DNA of 17,395 nucleotides, from NCBI GenBank assembly GCA_043101635.1, contig JBICIE010000314.1:1-17395 (forward strand), in the 5' to 3' direction. The position numbers were made by a program, and so were the translations under genes. Positions 7,323-13,886 of this stretch are shown here, piece after piece. Positions within the stretch are counted from its first letter, which is position 1; the number at the start of each line of letters is the position of its first letter. The notes below the pieces were generated by a model, which had not been told where the DNA came from, searched no databases, and saw nothing but the letters and a program-made list of their open reading frames with translations. This DNA is from CAYMJK01 sp043101635 (GTDB lineage Bacteria > Planctomycetota > Phycisphaerae > Phycisphaerales > UBA1924).

Positions 7323-8630
7323 ATGCCAATGCGAAGAACATGGATCACTGCCGTCGCGGCGACCCTCGGCGCCGCCACGCCGCTGCTGGCCCAGGATGTC
7401 GTGCGCGAGGGCGCCGGGAGCCGGCGCGAGCAGCTCGACAAGATGGAGCTCAAGGACTTTCCCGCCGCCGCATGGGATGCGCTGTCTGACTGGCGCGGCG
7501 AGCCGGCCGAATTGACCGCCGGCAACGTGACCCTCCTCGTCACCTTCGCCAGTTGGTATCAGCCCTCCATGACCGGCCTCGTGGTGGCGCAACGTCTGGC
7601 CGATGAGCTTGGCGACCAGGGACTGACGGTCGTCGGCGTCCACGATCCGCGCGGGTATGAGGATGTGGCCGCGCAGCTCGAGCGCCGGAAGATCACGATC
7701 CCGGTGGCGCTCGACGCCGAGGGCAAGTTCCGCAAGACGCTGATGGCCGATCAGGATCCGGATTTCTACGTGATCGATCGCGCTGGCCGTCTGCGCTACG
7801 CCGACATCGCCACCACCAGCGTCGATCGGGCTGTGCGCGAACTGATCGCCGAGTCCCGCAGCGACGCCCAGGACCTGCCGCAGCGTCTGGCCGACGAGCG
7901 GGCCGCGGCCGCCGCGGCGGCCCGGCGCACCGGCGCCATTAACACGGATGTCGACTTGGCCGATCTGCCGGAATTCACCATCCCGCAGCTCGGCGAGGAG
8001 GCCTACAGCGCCGCCGACTGGCCCGCCCGCTGGAGCGAGTTCGAGGAGCAGGCCCTGCGCAATCGCGGCCGGCGCGACGAGGCCGTCGAAACCATCCTCG
8101 CCGTCTCTCCCGACATGACCACCTTCGGCAAGCCGCTGAGCACGAACGGCCGGGCCACCGTCGTCTACTTCTGGCTTCCGGAGGTGATCGCCAGCTACGA
8201 CCGCGTGCAGCCGCAGATGGACCTGCTGGCCCGCGAGAAGAGTCGGGACGTCGCCGTCATCGGCGTGCTCATGCCGCCGCTGCAGAACGAGCGCCGCCGC
8301 GATGAGGACGCCCAGGCCGAGGCCGAGCGGGCCCGGAAGTTCGAGCAGCAGGTGCGCCGGGCCCGGACCGAGCGCCGCTACGACCACACCATCGTCGTGG
8401 ATCCCGCCGGCTCCATCCTGACCCAGGTGGTCGGCGGTGACGGCGGGGGTGTCCAGCAGTTCCCGCTGCCCATGGTGGCCATTTTCTCGACCGACAACAA
8501 GCTGCGCTGGATCGGCACGCCGCACAACTCGCGCTTCGACGCCGCGCTGGAGCGCATCCTCCGCGTCGACCCCGGCGTGCAGATGCGCCGCGATCTCGAG
8601 CGAGCCTACATCCGGGAGCGCGGAGGCTGA
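7323..8630 (+). CDS. Secreted tandem thioredoxin-fold protein lacking all cysteines
   Basis: The 435-residue protein starts with a signal peptide (MPMRRTWITAVAATLGAATP, cleavage near LLAQ|DV). Two thioredoxin/TlpA-like units follow. In unit one the strand-turn VTLLVTFASWYQPSM has Trp78-Tyr-Gln-Pro-Ser82 where a redox enzyme has WCxxC; later DFYVIDRAGRLRYAD is the typical TlpA cis-strand region. In unit two VVYFWLPEVIASY (Trp284) holds the equivalent spot, with TIVVDPAGSILTQ and PMVAIFSTDNKLRWIG following. The chain contains no cysteine, so it cannot act as a dithiol oxidoreductase; a binding or scaffold role is inferred. ATG 7323 has AGGAAAGGG upstream. A longer start (GTG 7263) also has AAGGAG 8 bases before it and would extend the signal peptide by 20 residues. 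Confidence 0.85.
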   Translation: MPMRRTWITAVAATLGAATPLLAQDVVREGAGSRREQLDKMELKDFPAAAWDALSDWRGEPAELTAGNVTLLVTFASWYQPSMTGLVVAQRLADELGDQGLTVVGVHDPRGYEDVAAQLERRKITIPVALDAEGKFRKTLMADQDPDFYVIDRAGRLRYADIATTSVDRAVRELIAESRSDAQDLPQRLADERAAAAAAARRTGAINTDVDLADLPEFTIPQLGEEAYSAADWPARWSEFEEQALRNRGRRDEAVETILAVSPDMTTFGKPLSTNGRATVVYFWLPEVIASYDRVQPQMDLLAREKSRDVAVIGVLMPPLQNERRRDEDAQAEAERARKFEQQVRRARTERRYDHTIVVDPAGSILTQVVGGDGGGVQQFPLPMVAIFSTDNKLRWIGTPHNSRFDAALERILRVDPGVQMRRDLERAYIRERGG

Positions 8631-8704
8631 CCCCGCCCGATCCCGACGCGACCGATGCGGCGCCGGCCCACCTGCCAGCCCAGCAGCATGCGCTGTTTCA
8701 TGTC

Positions 8705-9199
8705 GTGCTGCACCAGCCGGAGATCCCCAACAACACCGGCAACATCGGCCGGTCGTGCCTGGCCCTCGGCGCCGCCCTGCACCTGATCCGCCCCCTCGGC
8801 TTCGAAACCTCGGTCAAGGCGCTGCGCCGGGCCGGGCTCGACTACTGGCCCCGCCTGCGCCCGCGCGAGCACGAAAGCTGGGAGGCCTTCCGCAAGGCCG
8901 AGCCGGATCGCCCCCTGTGGCTCCTGACGACCAGGGCCAGCCGGCCCCTGTTCGAGGTCCGGCTCAGGCCCGGCGACGCCCTCGTCTTCGGGCGCGAGAC
9001 CGCCGGTCTGCCGGAGGACCTGCTCCGCCGCCATCCCGATCGGCTGGTCACGCTCCCGATGATGCCCGCCGAGCGATCGCTCAACCTGGCGACGGCGGTG
9101 TGCGCCGCGCTCTGCGAAGGTGTTCGGCAATTGATCGGGTCTGGCGATGTCACGCTGGATGAGCAGGGCCGACTCGTGAACCTACGTAATCTCGGTTAA
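8705..9199 (+). CDS. trmL: tRNA (cytidine(34)-2'-O)-methyltransferase, TrmL type (SPOUT)
   Basis: TrmL methylates the 2'-OH of wobble nucleotide 34 in certain tRNA-Leu species. The protein carries the family blocks QPEIPNNTGNIGRSC near the N-terminus, RRAGLDYW, FGRETAGLPEDLL and MPAERSLNLATAVCAAL at the C-terminal knot. Its length of 164 residues is close to the usual size. The start is uncertain. GTG 8705 is the only canonical start in frame but cuts into the first strand. The frame stays open upstream, and CTG 8693 aligns with the family's initiator Met (LFHVVLHQPEI against MLNIVLYEPEI). CTG 8627 overlaps the preceding TGA as CTGA. Coupled translation from the thioredoxin-like gene is therefore possible. 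A candidate terminator lies 117 bp downstream. Confidence 0.88.
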   Translation: MLHQPEIPNNTGNIGRSCLALGAALHLIRPLGFETSVKALRRAGLDYWPRLRPREHESWEAFRKAEPDRPLWLLTTRASRPLFEVRLRPGDALVFGRETAGLPEDLLRRHPDRLVTLPMMPAERSLNLATAVCAALCEGVRQLIGSGDVTLDEQGRLVNLRNLG

Positions 9200-9249
9200 A
9201 CACTGCACTTGGGGATCGTCGGGCGTGAACCCGCCAAGCGCTGCGTCCG

Positions 9250-9354
9250 TATATACAGGTGGCTGGCGGGGCGCCGCCGGCCGCGAGAATCAACGGTCTC
9301 TCTTCTCTCCTCCACGTGTACCGCCCCGTCCCCCAGGGCGGTACACTTGTTTTT
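9250..9354 (+). ncRNA. Possible leader RNA or attenuator upstream of the small lipoprotein
   Basis: An AT-rich TATATA (9250-9255) stands out in this GC-rich sequence and could act as a -10, though no -35 is seen. Two hairpins follow: GGCTGGCGG (9261-9269) with CCGCCGGCC (9274-9282), nine pairs counting one G-T, and then the strong terminator at 9316-9346. A pyrimidine-rich stretch lies between. The terminator ends only 19 bases before the lipoprotein ATG, so the unit may be an attenuator or simply the trmL terminator. Confidence 0.3.
9316..9354 (+). terminator. Strong rho-independent terminator between trmL and the lipoprotein
   Basis: GTGTACCGCCC (9316-9326) and its exact complement (9336-9346) make a perfect 11-bp stem with a 9-base loop, followed by TTGTTTTT (9347-9354). 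Confidence 0.85.
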
Positions 9355-9373
9355 GGCCCGGAGTCTGCACTCG

Positions 9374-9592
9374 ATGAAGCGTCACGCTCGACGCCTGCTG
9401 CACGTGCTCGGCGCCGCCCTGCTGGCGGGCGCGGCCTGCGGCTGCGAGGTCGACCCGCTCTTTCCCGAGGGCGCAGACCGCACGCCGTTCGACCGCTACG
9501 ACGCCGTCCGCAATCAGGATGAGCCTGCCACCTCGCTCGATATCTTCGGGCGAAAGCAGCCGAACCTGCGTGGACGGCTGTCACGCCGATAG
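9374..9592 (+). CDS. Small putative lipoprotein, function unknown
   Basis: This 72-residue protein has a basic N-terminus (MKRHARR), a hydrophobic stretch LLHVLGAALLAGAA and then Cys22-Gly-Cys24. This resembles a lipoprotein signal peptide, though the lipobox residue at -3 is Gly rather than Leu. The mature part is short and charged (CEVDPLFPEG, then PFDRYDAVRNQDEPATS) and ends NLRGRLSRR. It resembles small CEVD-type lipoproteins I associate with Phycisphaerae, but no function is known to me. ATG 9374 follows GGAG by 10 bases. The frame is open further upstream (to 9209) but runs through the terminator and is not protein-like. Its start lies 19 bases after a strong terminator, so its expression may depend on read-through. 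Confidence 0.65.
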   Translation: MKRHARRLLHVLGAALLAGAACGCEVDPLFPEGADRTPFDRYDAVRNQDEPATSLDIFGRKQPNLRGRLSRR

Positions 9593-9788
9593 TCCCAGAA
9601 CCGCAGGTCCGGCTGTACGGCGCACGGGCCCACCGTGGCCCCCGGCGCCGCCACTTTTGCCAAGCCGCACGGCCTCAGAGCCCGATCCAGAAGATAGCGG
9701 TTGCATGGCGCGCCTGAATTGCCCCCGGCGTCTGGTGGCACAGCGCTTCATGAGCCGATAGTTCGATTCGCGCACGGATGCGGCGCGA

Positions 9789-10499
9789 ATGCACAGCAGG
9801 GACGCAAGCGTGAAGCTCGGTCTGATTCTCCGAACCATTGCACGCCCGGCGATCCGGGCCGGCCGACGCCGGCGCGGCACGGTTGTCTGGAGTGCGTTCG
9901 GCGCCTCGATGCTGGCCGGCGGGGCTCTGCTGGCGTCGCTGGATCGCGGGCCGTCGCCCATGGTCGGCGGCCGCGCCCTGGTCCCGATGATGGCCTCCGA
10001 AGCGCCGACCTCGATCGAGGCGATCTTCACCGCCCCCGCGTCCCTGGATCGCGACCGCTGGAACGCCATCGTGATCCACCATTCCGGCAAGCCGTACGGC
10101 ACCCCCTCGAGCATCGCCGCCGAGCACCGCGCCAGGAACCTCGTCGGCCTCGGGTTCCACTTCGTGATCGGCAATGGCCGGGGGATCACCGACGGTGAAC
10201 TGCACGTCGGCTATCGCTGGCTCGATCAGTTGCCGGGGGCACACGTCTCCGGGCCGCAGCAGGCCGAGTACAACGAGCACTCCATCGGCGTCTGCGTGGT
10301 CGGGGACGGGGAGCGGGGCGGCTTCACGGACGCCCAGGTGGACCGGCTGTCCCAACTCGTCGAGGCCCTGATGCGCGAGCTGGAGATCCCGGGCAGCCGG
10401 GTCCTGCTGCACAGCGATCTGGCCGAGACCGCCGACCCGGGCCCGTTCTTCCCCGAGGCCCTCCTGCGGGAGCGGCTGGCCGCGGCCGGGCTGGACTAA
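9789..10499 (+). CDS. Membrane-anchored peptidoglycan amidase (Amidase_2/PGRP fold)
   Basis: Enzymes of this fold cut the bond between N-acetylmuramic acid and L-alanine in peptidoglycan, using a zinc ion. The 236-residue protein has a basic N-terminus, one hydrophobic helix (about 33-51, VVWSAFGASMLAGGALLASL) likely to be a membrane anchor, a linker, then the amidase domain. Zinc-site candidates are in IVIHHSG (His97/His98) and LLHSDLAETADPGPFFP (His208, Asp216). GLGFHFVIGNG and HSIGVCVVGD are typical core strands. Thr214 stands where many relatives have Lys or Arg before the xDPG motif. GTG 9810, with AGGGA 8 bases upstream, is an alternative start. The 196 bp before the gene (9593-9788) hold no clear signal. 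A palindrome TGGACT-AA-AGTCCA spans the stop codon. Confidence 0.88.
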   Translation: MHSRDASVKLGLILRTIARPAIRAGRRRRGTVVWSAFGASMLAGGALLASLDRGPSPMVGGRALVPMMASEAPTSIEAIFTAPASLDRDRWNAIVIHHSGKPYGTPSSIAAEHRARNLVGLGFHFVIGNGRGITDGELHVGYRWLDQLPGAHVSGPQQAEYNEHSIGVCVVGDGERGGFTDAQVDRLSQLVEALMRELEIPGSRVLLHSDLAETADPGPFFPEALLRERLAAAGLD

Positions 10500-10694
10500 A
10501 GTCCAAAGACGCGAACCGAACCGACGAAGTACCGAACAAGAGGATCGCGGGACCGCTGCGCTGCGCCTCGGGCCGGCCGGACGGCAAGAATCCTCCTCTC
10601 CGGACCGATGGAGAGATCGGGGTTGCCGGAATATTGTCCGGGTCGCCTCAGGCGGCTCATCCGGGGTGGTGGTGGGTAAGGGGCCGACGCGACC

Positions 10695-11591
10695 GTGGAC
10701 GCGAAGCGGAAGGGTGATCTTGTCGAGGGGTTCCGTGTGCTGGCGGAGCTGGGGCGCGGGGCCGCCTCCATCATCTACCTGGTCCACGACCCGCGGACCA
10801 AGCACATCTGGGCGCTCAAGCACGTCCAGAAGGAGAACCCCAAGGACCAGCGCTTCCTCGACCAGGCCGAGGCGGAGTTCCGCGTCGCCTCGGCACTGAA
10901 TCACCCGGGCATCCGCCGGATCGACCGGCTCATCAAGAAGAAGCGCCAGCTCCTCGCCGTCAAGGAGCTCTACCTGGTCATGGAACTGGTCGACGGCGCC
11001 CCTCTCGACCGGCATCCGCCCGAGACCATGGAGCGCGCCGTCGACATCTTCCATCAGGTGGGCGTGGCGCTCGGCCACATGCACGGCAGGGGCTTCGTCC
11101 ACGCCGACATGAAGCCCAACAACGTTGTCGTCTCCGAGGCCGGCGTCGCCAAGATCATCGACCTCGGCCAGTCGTGCAAGATCGGCACCGTCAAGCCGCG
11201 CATCCAGGGCACGCCTGACTACATCGCCCCCGAGCAGGTGCACCGCCGCCCCATCACCGAGCAGACCGATGTCTACAACCTCGGCGCCACCATGTACTGG
11301 GTCCTCACGCGCACCCACATCCCCACGGCGCTGCCCAAGGGCGACTCGCTGGTCGGTTCCCTCGACGACAACCTGATCGAGCGCCCGCGCCCGCCGGTGG
11401 AACTCAATCCGCGGATCCACCCGCGACTCAACGAACTCATCATGCGCTGCGTCGAGGTCAACCCGGACAGCCGGCCCAGGATGGCCGAGGTCGTCGACCG
11501 CCTCAACCTCATCCACGGCATCCTCCGGGCCGAGGCCGAGCGCGGCGGCGCATCCACTGAGCCCGATCCGGCAACTTCCTCCAAGCAGTGA
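10695..11591 (+). CDS. Cytosolic Hanks-type Ser/Thr protein kinase
   Basis: The 298-residue protein is a full kinase domain with a short, probably disordered tail (last 25 residues). Motifs in order: glycine loop LGRGAASIIYLV (Gly20, Gly22), catalytic Lys42 in ALKHV, catalytic loop HADMKPNN (Asp138, Lys140, Asn143), metal-binding DLG (Asp156) and GTPDYIAPEQ (Glu180). All catalytic residues are present, so activity is expected. The HRD arginine is Ala137, a non-RD kinase, which usually means activation-loop phosphorylation is not needed. There is no transmembrane helix or sensor domain, unlike PknB-type receptors. GTG 10695 is the apparent start; its ribosome site is poor. TATTGT (10632-10637) is a possible -10. 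The stop overlaps an in-frame GTG of the phosphoesterase gene, marking a coupled pair. Confidence 0.95.
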   Translation: MDAKRKGDLVEGFRVLAELGRGAASIIYLVHDPRTKHIWALKHVQKENPKDQRFLDQAEAEFRVASALNHPGIRRIDRLIKKKRQLLAVKELYLVMELVDGAPLDRHPPETMERAVDIFHQVGVALGHMHGRGFVHADMKPNNVVVSEAGVAKIIDLGQSCKIGTVKPRIQGTPDYIAPEQVHRRPITEQTDVYNLGATMYWVLTRTHIPTALPKGDSLVGSLDDNLIERPRPPVELNPRIHPRLNELIMRCVEVNPDSRPRMAEVVDRLNLIHGILRAEAERGGASTEPDPATSSKQ

Positions 11592-11602
11592 GGCCGGCGC
11601 CG

Positions 11603-12523
11603 ATGGATGTCCATGCGCTGGAGTCAGTCGATCTGAGCTGCGCAGACGATGTGATCGCCGCCCTGCGCCGCGGCGCGGGCGCCAACGCGGCCGCCGCATG
11701 CCGCAGCCATTCGGTCGATCGCATCAGCGGGCCCGGCCGGCTCATCGCCACCGGCGATCTGCACGACAACCCCGCCCACATGGCCCGTCTGATCGAGGCC
11801 GCGGGGCTCGATGTCGATCCCGCCGGCCCCCGCGCCGCCGACGCCGCCCACCTGACGCTCCACGAGATCATCCATCCCGACAATCTCCTCGGAGGCATGG
11901 ACTTCAGCTACCGCGCCCTCGTGCGGGCCGCCGCGCTGAAGGCCGCCTTCCCCGAGAAGGTCCACATGCTGCTGGCCAATCACGAACTGGCCCAGATCCG
12001 CGGCAGCGGCATCGTCAAGGACGGCGTCCGCGTCGTCGAGGCCTTCAACGCCGGCGTCGAGCACATCTTCGGCGACGACGCCGAGGCCGTGACCGCCGCC
12101 ATCGACGCCTTCATCGCCTCCATGCCCCTCGCCCTCATCTGCGACTCGGCCCGCGGCCGCATCCTCTGCAGCCACAGCCTCCCGAGCCCCCCGATGATGA
12201 AGCGGTTCGACGCCACCATCCTCTCCCGCCCCATCACCGAGGACGACCTCCGCCCCCTCACCGGCTCGGCCTACATGATGGTCTGGGGCCGCGGCTACGA
12301 CGCCGAACTCCTCGAAGACCTGGTCGAGCGCTGGGGCGTCACCATGTTCATACTCGGCCACGAGTGGGTCGAGGCCGGCATCCGGTTCGTCCCCCCCTGC
12401 GCCGTCGTGCTCAACAGCGACCACGCCCGCGGCGTCTATCTCCCCATCGACCTCGACGCCCCGCCGACGCCCGCCCAGGCCCCCCGCCTCGCCGTCCCGC
12501 TTCGCCCCGCAGACGCGGGTTGA
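11603..12523 (+). CDS. Calcineurin-like metallophosphoesterase paired with the kinase
   Basis: The 306-residue protein has metallophosphatase motifs: ATGDLHDN (Asp52, His54, Asp55), LLANHEL (Asn126, His127, Glu128), LCSHSLP (His191) and ILGHEWVEAG (His253). These match the GDxH, GNHE, H and GHxxxxG positions of PPP-like phosphatases. The GDxxDRG metal-bridging motif expected between the first two is not present in standard form; the region reads HEIIHPDNLLGGMDFSYR. It is cytosolic, with no signal or membrane helix. ATG 11603 has GAGG 9 bases upstream. GTG 11588, which overlaps the kinase TGA as GTGA, would add five residues. Placement suggests it reverses the kinase's phosphorylation, but this is inference; nucleotide or other phosphoesters remain possible. 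Confidence 0.82.
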   Translation: MDVHALESVDLSCADDVIAALRRGAGANAAAACRSHSVDRISGPGRLIATGDLHDNPAHMARLIEAAGLDVDPAGPRAADAAHLTLHEIIHPDNLLGGMDFSYRALVRAAALKAAFPEKVHMLLANHELAQIRGSGIVKDGVRVVEAFNAGVEHIFGDDAEAVTAAIDAFIASMPLALICDSARGRILCSHSLPSPPMMKRFDATILSRPITEDDLRPLTGSAYMMVWGRGYDAELLEDLVERWGVTMFILGHEWVEAGIRFVPPCAVVLNSDHARGVYLPIDLDAPPTPAQAPRLAVPLRPADAG

Positions 12524-12548
12524 CACCGGCCCCGTCCTGCGTCATACT
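12520..12548 (+). promoter_or_regulatory. Near-consensus sigma70 promoter
   Basis: TTGACA (12520-12525), a perfect -35, is followed by exactly 17 bases and then CATACT (12543-12548), a 4/6 match to TATAAT. The -35 contains the stop codon of the phosphoesterase gene. Transcription should begin near 12555. Confidence 0.7.
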
Positions 12549-12554
12549 GAGCAG

Positions 12555-12884
12555 AGTTCATCAGGCGGAAAGGGCCATGTGGAGGGCCATCTCAGGCCCT
12601 GGCCCGGCCGAGTGTTCGATCGCGATTCGTCGCGCCCACCCCCGGGAAGGCCTTGGGGGACGGGTGGTCGTGATCCGGACTGGCGTCAGGCAGAGGGGCG
12701 GCGTCACCTCGGGAGCGGGCGCGTCTCGATGAACGCAAGGGGAGAGGGGAGGCGGCCGCTCCGGCCCGCCGCCGCGCGAGCGAGGGGGACCCTCGCCGCG
12801 GCCAGCGCTTCGGCGCCGCGGGTCGGATGGCCCGTCCCGAAACGCCTCCCGGCTTCTCGACGGAAGCCGGGAGGTTTTCCTTTT
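12555..12884 (+). ncRNA. Candidate stand-alone structured RNA or small-peptide transcript (about 330 nt)
   Basis: The stretch is bounded by a near-consensus promoter and a perfect terminator, and the following gene has its own -10-like element. Local hairpins include AGGGCC/GGCCCT (12583-12600), GCGAGGG/CCCTCGC (12780-12796, 3-base loop) and CCGCGGC/GCCGCGG (12796-12821). The only short frame with a fair start is ATG 12577 to TGA 12732 (51 residues, MWRAISGPGPAE...), behind GGAAAGG at too short a spacing; its composition is not convincing. I checked by eye for RNase P, tmRNA, SRP and 6S hallmark sequences and found none. GC-rich DNA forms hairpins easily, so structure alone is weak evidence. 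Confidence 0.45.
12845..12884 (+). terminator. Perfect rho-independent terminator
   Basis: CCTCCCGGCTTC (12845-12856) and its exact complement (12863-12874) form a 12-bp stem with loop TCGACG, followed by TTTTCCTTTT (12875-12884). It stops transcripts from the 12520 promoter before the zinc-ribbon gene. Confidence 0.9.
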
Positions 12885-12916
12885 GCCCGCCGGCAACCGG
12901 CCGCCCTCAGGCGCGG

Positions 12917-12922
12917 TAGTGT
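12917..12922 (+). promoter_or_regulatory. Putative -10 for the zinc-ribbon membrane gene
   Basis: TAGTGT fits TANNNT and lies 7 bases before ATG 12930, just past the upstream terminator. GGGAG between them is too close to the start to be a normal ribosome site. Confidence 0.4.
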
Positions 12923-12929
12923 GGGAGCG

Positions 12930-13886
12930 ATGCCACCTGCGCCCCAGCCCGCCTGCCCGCGCTGCGGCTACGACCAGAGCGGCGTCGCCGCCGCGTGGCG
13001 CGAGCAGTGCCCGCTCGACGGCGTGTGCAGCGAGTGCGGCCTGACCTTCCACTGGGCCGATGTGCTCAACCCGGCCCTGACGACGCCTGCGTGGTCGTTT
13101 GAGCACACCGCATCGCGGCTTCTGCGCCGCCTGTTCGCCACCGCCTTGCGTGCGCTGGCGCCGTGGCGCTTCTGGCGCCGGATCCGGCTCGAGCATCCGA
13201 TCAGGGTCCGGCGCCTGGCGATCGTCGTCATCGCGTGCGCCGCGTTCGTGCACCTGCTCTACGGCGCCGTGCAGGGCTGGCTGGTCTACAACGCGAGCCT
13301 CACGGTGCAGATGTGGGCCGGCGCCGGGGCGCCGGCGGCCCGGCGCGCCCCGTGGCAGGAGGCCGTCGGCGCGATGATCTGGCCCTACGCCGACATCGTC
13401 GTCGGGACCGGATGGCGTGGCGCGATGGTCAGGAGCTTTGTCCGCGCGACCGATCTGGTCGTCGTGCTGATCCTCGTCGCCACCGCCCTGGCGCTGCTGC
13501 TCCTGCCCGAGTCGTTCCGCCGGGCGCGCATCCGCAGGATGCACGTCCTGCGCGGCGGCGCCATGAGCTTCGTCATCATCGCGCCGCTGGCGGCGGCCTG
13601 GGTCGGTGGCCTCTGGCTCATCAGCGTGACGGCCCAGCGCGGCGTCGTGATGATCTCGGGCGCACATCTCCAGGCCGCCCTGGCGCTCGCTGCCGTCGCC
13701 TGGCTCTGGACCTACTGGCGGATGTTCGTCGTGCGGTACCTTCGCCTCCAGCACGGCGGCCTCGTCGCCACCAGCATGCTCGCGATCGGCATTCTCAGTG
13801 TCTCCACCGCGATCGTGCTCGTGGGCGGCGAGCGCGCGTGGATGTGGCTCGAAGAATTCGTGCGGTGGCTGGCGCGCGGCTACTGA
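12930..13886 (+). CDS. Zinc-ribbon polytopic membrane protein, function unknown
   Basis: The 318-residue protein opens with a zinc ribbon: Cys9-x2-Cys12 (CPRCGYD) and Cys33-x2-Cys36 (CSECG), with an extra Cys27. A linker follows, then about five hydrophobic helices near 94-115, 175-193, 209-232, 246-268 and 277-298 (for example DLVVVLILVATALALLLLP). Ribbon-plus-helices proteins starting with this motif are numerous in Phycisphaerae, with no assigned role that I know. ATG 12930 is chosen because it begins just before the ribbon and follows a TANNNT element; the frame is open far upstream through the terminator, where the sequence is not protein-like. The last 7 bp overlap the convergent GNAT gene. 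Confidence 0.85.
   Translation: MPPAPQPACPRCGYDQSGVAAAWREQCPLDGVCSECGLTFHWADVLNPALTTPAWSFEHTASRLLRRLFATALRALAPWRFWRRIRLEHPIRVRRLAIVVIACAAFVHLLYGAVQGWLVYNASLTVQMWAGAGAPAARRAPWQEAVGAMIWPYADIVVGTGWRGAMVRSFVRATDLVVVLILVATALALLLLPESFRRARIRRMHVLRGGAMSFVIIAPLAAAWVGGLWLISVTAQRGVVMISGAHLQAALALAAVAWLWTYWRMFVVRYLRLQHGGLVATSMLAIGILSVSTAIVLVGGERAWMWLEEFVRWLARGY

Noticed and set aside
9681..9788. tRNA-like T-loop sequence (AGTTCGATTC near 9760)
   Set aside because: The flanking bases do not form a T-stem and no acceptor or anticodon arm can be drawn.
10492..10505. Palindrome TGGACT-AA-AGTCCA at the amidase stop as a terminator
   Set aside because: The stem is short, the loop would be too small unless opened, and no T-tract follows.
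11698..12732. 344-codon plus-strand frame over the phosphoesterase
   Set aside because: Mostly Arg/Pro/His shadow of the phosphoesterase; only its last 51 codons (from ATG 12577) lie outside, and these are discussed under the RNA candidate.
12555..12884. Possible RNase P, tmRNA, SRP or 6S RNA
   Set aside because: The size is right for RNase P or tmRNA, but the conserved core sequences of these RNAs (for example ACAGAA of RNase P or the GGAAGGxAGCAGCC loop of SRP) are absent.
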